NCBI GenBank assembly: GCA_022732315.1
Contig: JAIJUV010000072.1
Span: 1-11,975 of the forward strand
Length of the DNA: 11,975 nucleotides
Source of the DNA: Prevotella sp.
GTDB taxonomy: Bacteria; Bacteroidota; Bacteroidia; Bacteroidales; Bacteroidaceae
Direction of reading: 5' to 3'
Shown here: positions 8,358 through 11,975 of the stretch, one piece after another
Layout: every line of letters starts with the position of its first letter
Numbering within the stretch: position 1 is the stretch's first letter
The notes under the pieces: generated by a model
What the model saw: the letters and a program-made list of their open reading frames with translations, nothing else
Told to the model about the DNA's origin: nothing
The model's database searches: none
Position numbers and translations under genes: made by a program

Positions 8358-10910
8358 TTAGAGATCATCGAAGTTGATAGGCTGCTCTGTTGGCTTAGCC
8401 TTCTTCTTCTCTTTCTTTTCTTCTGTTGTTCCGGAACTTGGGGTAGAGGATGCTCCCTCGGTCTTGTTCACTGGAACTTCCTTGATAACAGGGTTGCCAT
8501 TCTCATCGAGGATGATTTCCTCGTTGAAGGCGGTGCTGTCTACACGAGTGGTATCTACCTTAGGTTTTGGCGCATAGCTTGCGCAGATATACATATCTCG
8601 TGTGATGTCGGCATCCTGCGGCTTGTCAAACTTGGCGTGGTACTCCTTGAAGGCTGGGTCGCCAAATACGGATTGCAGGAAGTAACCGCATATAGGCAAT
8701 GCTGTTCTGGCACCCTGTCCCAAGGCTCCGGTGCGGAAGTGCAGACAGCGGTATTCGCCACCTACCCAGGCACCAACCACCAGTTTAGGACTTACACACA
8801 TGAACCAGGCATCTGAGTGGTTGTTGGTTGTACCCGTCTTTCCACCGAATTCAGTGTCACGGTAGTTGCCCACATAGCCCCAAAGGCTCTGCGATGTACC
8901 GCCCGGCTCCTTCATACCGCCCTGCAGCAATTGCTGCATCAGGAAGGCACTCTTGTAAGGAATCACCTGCTCTTCTGTAGAAGGACCTTCGTATACCACC
9001 TTTCCGTCGTGGTCCACAATCTTGGTTACCAATACTGGGTCGTGGTGCTTACCATTGTTTGCAATGGTGCTGTAGGCACAGGCCATCTCCAGCAGGTTCA
9101 CATCGCTGGAACCCAAGGCAAGAGCTGGTGTGTCATCCAGCGGACTGTCGATACCCATCTTCTTGGCGGTCTCGATGATGCGCTTGATGCCCATTTCCTG
9201 ACCCAGGCGCACAGCCACGGAGTTGATACTCTTGGCAAAGGCACTCTTCAGCGGAATGCTGTCGCCCGAGAACGAACCGCTGGCATTGGATGGTCTCCAG
9301 GTGGTCATCTCGTGCTTCTTCTTGTCATAAACCTCCATAGAGATATATTCATCGCGGCGCTTGTCGCAAGGAGTGAGTCCCTGGTTCATCGCCTCGGTAT
9401 AGACAAAGAGCTTGAAGGTAGAACCCGGCTGGCGCTCGGCTGTTACCTTGTCATACTTCCAGTGGTCGAAATCAATGTCGCCAACCCATGCCTTCACGGC
9501 TCCCGTCTGTGGCTCCATAGCCACGAAAGCGCTGTGCATGAAGGTGGTCATATACTTGATGCTATCCTCTGAAGTCATGTTGATGGTAATGCTTCCCTTG
9601 TCGTAATCGAACACCTTCACTGGGTGAACCCACTCCTTATAATAGTAGTTCACGGAGTCTGGATCGTTAGGGAAGCGTGCCAGCAATGCCTTGTAGAATG
9701 GCTGGCGCTCGGCGATGCCCTGGATAAAGTTAGGAATCACCTGGTGGTTCTCGTCCTGCCAAGGTTCCTGACCCAGCCAATTGCCCTTTCCTGCCTGCGT
9801 GCGGCGGATGCTCCAGTGATTATTGAAGTTCTGCTGCACCTGCTTCATCTGCTTGCGGGCAGCATCCTCGGCATACTTCTGCATGCGGGTATCGATGGTG
9901 GTGTATATCTTCAATCCGCTGGTGTAGAGGTCGTAACCCTCGTCCTTGCACCAGTCTTTCAGGTAGTTGGCCACAGCCTCACGGAAGTACTTCGCCTGTC
10001 CGTCGTAGTTTTCCTCTACCTTGAAGTCGAGCTTGATAGGCTCCGTCTTCAGCTGGTCGTATTCAGCACGGGTCAGGTCGCCATGTGTCACCATATTATA
10101 TAATACGGTGTTGCGGCGAGCCAGACTGTTTTCCGGATTGGTGCGTGGATTATAATAGGTGGTAGCCTTCAGCATACCTACGAGTATGGCAGCCTGGTCG
10201 GTGGTCATCTCCTTTGGGGTGGTGTTGAAGTAAGTCTTGGCGGCAGTCTTGATACCGTAAGAGTTACTACCGAAATCCACGGTGTTGGCATACATGGTGA
10301 TGATTTCCTTCTTGGAGAAAACCGTCTCCAGTTTCACGGCGATGATCCACTCCTTGCTCTTAATGATGAGCAGTCGCAGCACAGGCACCTTGCCGAGCAG
10401 ACCGGTGGAGTATTGCGAACGGACACGGAACATGTTCTTTGCCAACTGCTGGGTGATGGTTGAGGCACCACGCCCGCTATGATGCAGCAGGGCATCCTTG
10501 GCAGCAGCGAATACACCGATAGGGTCGATACCGATGTGCTTGTAGAAGCGCTCATCCTCGGTGTCTACCAGTGCCTTGAAGAAGGCAGGGTTCACGTCTT
10601 CGTATTCCACAGGAGTACGGTTCTCGTTGAAATACTTACCGATGAGCTTGCCATCGGCACTGTAAATCAGGGAAGCCTCCGAAGTCTGCGGGTTCAGAAT
10701 ACCCGAAAAATAACCAGGTGACTTACCGAAGAGCCACAGAAAGTTGATATCTACTGCACCTAAGTATAGGATAAAGGCTACGATACAACTAGCCAAGGCG
10801 ACAACCGTCTTGGTGTACCAAGCCCTTCCCTGGTACAAACTCTTGTACCAAGTCCAACTGGCGCGAAACTTATGCCATATCCAGGCAAAGATAGTCTTGA
10901 CTTTATTCAT
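8358..10910 (-). CDS. mrcA: Class A penicillin-binding protein (PBP1A-type transglycosylase/transpeptidase)
   Basis: This 850-residue bifunctional enzyme polymerises and cross-links peptidoglycan at the outer face of the inner membrane. A basic cytoplasmic N-terminus (1-33) precedes one membrane anchor (about 35-54, VVALASCIVAFILYL). The GT51 glycosyltransferase domain shows TEDERFYKHIGID (catalytic Glu118) and GASTITQQLAKNMF. The transpeptidase domain has all three active-site motifs: Ser497-Thr-Phe-Lys500 (nucleophile serine), Ser561-Ile-Asn563, and Lys691-Thr-Gly (GGKTGTT). Length and order fit complete class A PBPs. After about residue 800 the tail is low-complexity, rich in Ser, Thr, Glu, Pro and Lys, with the run EEKKEKKKAK. 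It is the first gene of an operon with the Pif1-like helicase and is transcribed from the region shared with the fucose isomerase-like gene. The symbol follows common PBP1A naming; other paralogues may exist in the genome. Confidence 0.93.
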   Translation of the reverse strand: MNKVKTIFAWIWHKFRASWTWYKSLYQGRAWYTKTVVALASCIVAFILYLGAVDINFLWLFGKSPGYFSGILNPQTSEASLIYSADGKLIGKYFNENRTPVEYEDVNPAFFKALVDTEDERFYKHIGIDPIGVFAAAKDALLHHSGRGASTITQQLAKNMFRVRSQYSTGLLGKVPVLRLLIIKSKEWIIAVKLETVFSKKEIITMYANTVDFGSNSYGIKTAAKTYFNTTPKEMTTDQAAILVGMLKATTYYNPRTNPENSLARRNTVLYNMVTHGDLTRAEYDQLKTEPIKLDFKVEENYDGQAKYFREAVANYLKDWCKDEGYDLYTSGLKIYTTIDTRMQKYAEDAARKQMKQVQQNFNNHWSIRRTQAGKGNWLGQEPWQDENHQVIPNFIQGIAERQPFYKALLARFPNDPDSVNYYYKEWVHPVKVFDYDKGSITINMTSEDSIKYMTTFMHSAFVAMEPQTGAVKAWVGDIDFDHWKYDKVTAERQPGSTFKLFVYTEAMNQGLTPCDKRRDEYISMEVYDKKKHEMTTWRPSNASGSFSGDSIPLKSAFAKSINSVAVRLGQEMGIKRIIETAKKMGIDSPLDDTPALALGSSDVNLLEMACAYSTIANNGKHHDPVLVTKIVDHDGKVVYEGPSTEEQVIPYKSAFLMQQLLQGGMKEPGGTSQSLWGYVGNYRDTEFGGKTGTTNNHSDAWFMCVSPKLVVGAWVGGEYRCLHFRTGALGQGARTALPICGYFLQSVFGDPAFKEYHAKFDKPQDADITRDMYICASYAPKPKVDTTRVDSTAFNEEIILDENGNPVIKEVPVNKTEGASSTPSSGTTEEKKEKKKAKPTEQPINFDDL

Positions 10911-10935
10911 AATCGTTTATCTGTTTTTGTCGGTG

Positions 10936-10968
10936 CAAAGGTACAATAATAATTTGAAAAACCATCAA
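10936..10968 (-). promoter_or_regulatory. Probable promoter of the PBP-helicase operon
   Basis: On the - strand TACCTTTG (10943 to 10936) matches the Bacteroidota -7 box TAnnTTTG exactly. Nothing at the ideal 19-base spacing matches TTTG; TTGA (10968-10965), 21 bases upstream, is the nearest candidate and is weak. The start site would be about 10928-10930, leaving a leader of about 20 bases before the ATG at 10910. The -33 assignment is uncertain. Confidence 0.55.
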
Positions 10969-11059
10969 TCTTTATGTTTTTATTTGTTATAAGGCATCAT
11001 ATCGGGTGCATGAAATGTTTCAGGAACTTTATCAGATGTTACATTTAGACGTTTTCCCC

Positions 11060-11100
11060 CCTTTTTTAACTTTTTTCACCACAAAAAAACGCAAAAAAGG
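11060..11100. repeat. A/T-tract inverted repeat upstream of the isomerase promoter
   Basis: CCTTTTTT (11060-11067) and TTTTTT (11071-11076) face AAAAAA (11084-11089) and AAAAAAGG (11093-11100). Over 17-base arms, 14 positions pair, with three central mismatches and a 7-base loop. The right arm abuts the -33 box of the downstream promoter. It could be a bent-DNA/UP-like element, a regulator site or simple A/T bias. The remaining part of the 285-base intergenic region shows only a short TGAAA/TTTCA dyad at 11011-11022. Confidence 0.4.
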
Positions 11101-11131
11101 TTTGCTGGGATAAAAATAATTAGTAACTTTG
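11101..11131 (+). promoter_or_regulatory. Bacteroidota-type promoter of the fucose isomerase-like gene
   Basis: TTTG at 11101-11104 is followed by exactly 19 bases and TAACTTTG at 11124-11131, a full match to the -33/-7 consensus. The start would be near 11138, giving an A-rich leader of about 58 bases with no Shine-Dalgarno sequence. The architecture and spacer length are the same as those of the fucosidase promoter at 4009. Confidence 0.85.
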
Positions 11132-11195
11132 CGCTCAGTAAAAACAAGCAGTTCATAAGCAATTATACAAAAACTTAATATAAAACATAATAATT

Positions 11196-11975
11196 ATGGT
11201 AAGCAACAACATTCCACAAGTAAAGCTCGGCATCATTGCCGTTAGCCGTGACTGTTTTCCAATTGCGCTTTCTACACAGCGCCGTGAGAACATCGTAAAA
11301 GAGTACAAAGGTGAGATTTTCAACTGCCAGACTACAGTTGAGAACGAAAAAGATATGCTCAAGGCTGTGAGCGAGGTAAAGGAGCAGGGCTGCAACGCCT
11401 TGGTTGTTTTCCTCGGTAACTTCGGTCCAGAGACTCCTGAGACTTTGATTGCAAAGAATTTCGACGGTCCTGTTATGTTCGTAGCTGCCGCTGAGGGCGA
11501 CGGCGACATGATTAATGGTCGTGGTGATGCATACTGCGGTATGCTCAACTGCTCTTACAACCTCGGCATGCGCCACCTGAAGGGTTACATCCCTGAGTAT
11601 CCTGTAGGCACAGCTGCAGAAGTAGCCAAGATGATTCAGGACTTCGTACCAGTAGCTCGCGTCATCCTCGGTTTGAAGGGCTTGAAGATTATCACTTTCG
11701 GTCCACGTCCACAGGACTTCTTCGCTTGCAACGCTCCAATCAAGGGCTTGTACGAACTGGGTGTAGAGATTGAGGAGAACTCAGAGCTCGACCTCCTCGT
11801 AGCTTATAAGGAGCACGCGAACGATCCACGTATCGACGAGGTTTGCGCTGATATGGCCAAGGAGATGGGCGAGGGATGCTACTATCCTGACCTCAGCCGC
11901 AGAATGGCACAGTTTGAGTTGACATTGCTCGACTGGGCAGAGGCTCACAAGGGTTCTCGCCAGTATGTAGCATTC
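11196..11975 (+). CDS. L-fucose isomerase-like protein (COG2407 type), N-terminal part
   Basis: The reading frame is open from the ATG for 260 codons to the right edge, with no stop. The N-terminus VKLGIIAVSRDCFPI, the segment NALVVFLGNFGPETPET, the strand VMFVAAAEGDGD and the motif ITFGPRPQDFFACNAPI fit the two Rossmann-like N-terminal domains of the fucose/arabinose isomerase superfamily. Members interconvert aldoses and ketoses, for example L-fucose to L-fuculose, in the cytoplasm. The metal-binding C-terminal domain lies outside the window, so substrate choice cannot be judged. There is no signal peptide. All 13 proline codons are CCA or CCT, a marked bias shared with the first gene here and suggestive of high expression. 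It has its own strong promoter. The secreted GH95 enzyme about 4.7 kb upstream would supply fucose, which supports but does not prove the substrate. Other possibilities are isomerases for D-arabinose or related sugars. Confidence 0.72.
   Translation, partial: MVSNNIPQVKLGIIAVSRDCFPIALSTQRRENIVKEYKGEIFNCQTTVENEKDMLKAVSEVKEQGCNALVVFLGNFGPETPETLIAKNFDGPVMFVAAAEGDGDMINGRGDAYCGMLNCSYNLGMRHLKGYIPEYPVGTAAEVAKMIQDFVPVARVILGLKGLKIITFGPRPQDFFACNAPIKGLYELGVEIEENSELDLLVAYKEHANDPRIDEVCADMAKEMGEGCYYPDLSRRMAQFELTLLDWAEAHKGSRQYVAF

Noticed and set aside
11011..11022. Short dyad TGAAA-TG-TTTCA in the divergent intergenic region
   Set aside because: Arms of five bases are expected by chance in A/T-rich DNA, and no known regulator motif is matched.
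10911..11195. Search for a tRNA, riboswitch or small RNA between the divergent genes
   Set aside because: No cloverleaf, conserved riboswitch core or terminator-like hairpin is visible; only promoter boxes and A/T tracts.

Overview
The window looks like chromosomal DNA of a gut or oral Bacteroidales bacterium, most probably Prevotellaceae (Prevotella/Segatella type). This rests on three things: Bacteroidota-style promoters (TTTG, 19 bases, TAnnTTTG) in front of two genes; A-rich leaders with no clear Shine-Dalgarno sequence; and the gene content (LptD with a Bacteroidota-type barrel, a secreted GH95 fucosidase, a Pif1-like helicase with TPRs, a class A PBP). The genus is an inference. There are seven protein genes, five complete and two cut by the window edges. 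I see no tRNA, rRNA, CRISPR array, insertion sequence or prophage gene.

Left block (1-3999, + strand): the C-terminal end of a carboxyltransferase subunit of the oxaloacetate decarboxylase/pyruvate carboxylase type, an HD-domain phosphohydrolase 11 bases later, and lptD 53 bases after that. The spacing allows one transcript, closed by a strong intrinsic terminator at 3951-3999.

Middle (4009-6605): a well-formed promoter drives a monocistronic secreted GH95 alpha-L-fucosidase. A perfect 19-bp hairpin with T-runs on both strands follows and serves the fucosidase from the left and the opposing operon from the right.

Right block (6612-10910, - strand): a class A penicillin-binding protein (PBP1A type) followed 9 bases later by a Pif1-like SF1 helicase with a C-terminal coiled coil and TPR region. 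They form an apparent two-gene operon read towards the shared terminator.

Right edge (10911-11975): a divergent promoter region, then a fucose isomerase-like gene (COG2407 type) that runs off the window. The secreted fucosidase could release L-fucose and the isomerase-like enzyme could be the first intracellular step on it, although cell-envelope and helicase genes lie between them.

Most of the window is housekeeping or ordinary accessory sequence; I found no convincing new multi-gene system. The points most worth a second look are the carboxylase C-terminus that folds like a biotinyl domain but lacks the biotin lysine, a perfect 13-bp inverted repeat inside the HD-protein gene, the highly charged insert in LptD, the PBP1A-helicase gene pair, and the split fucose pair.
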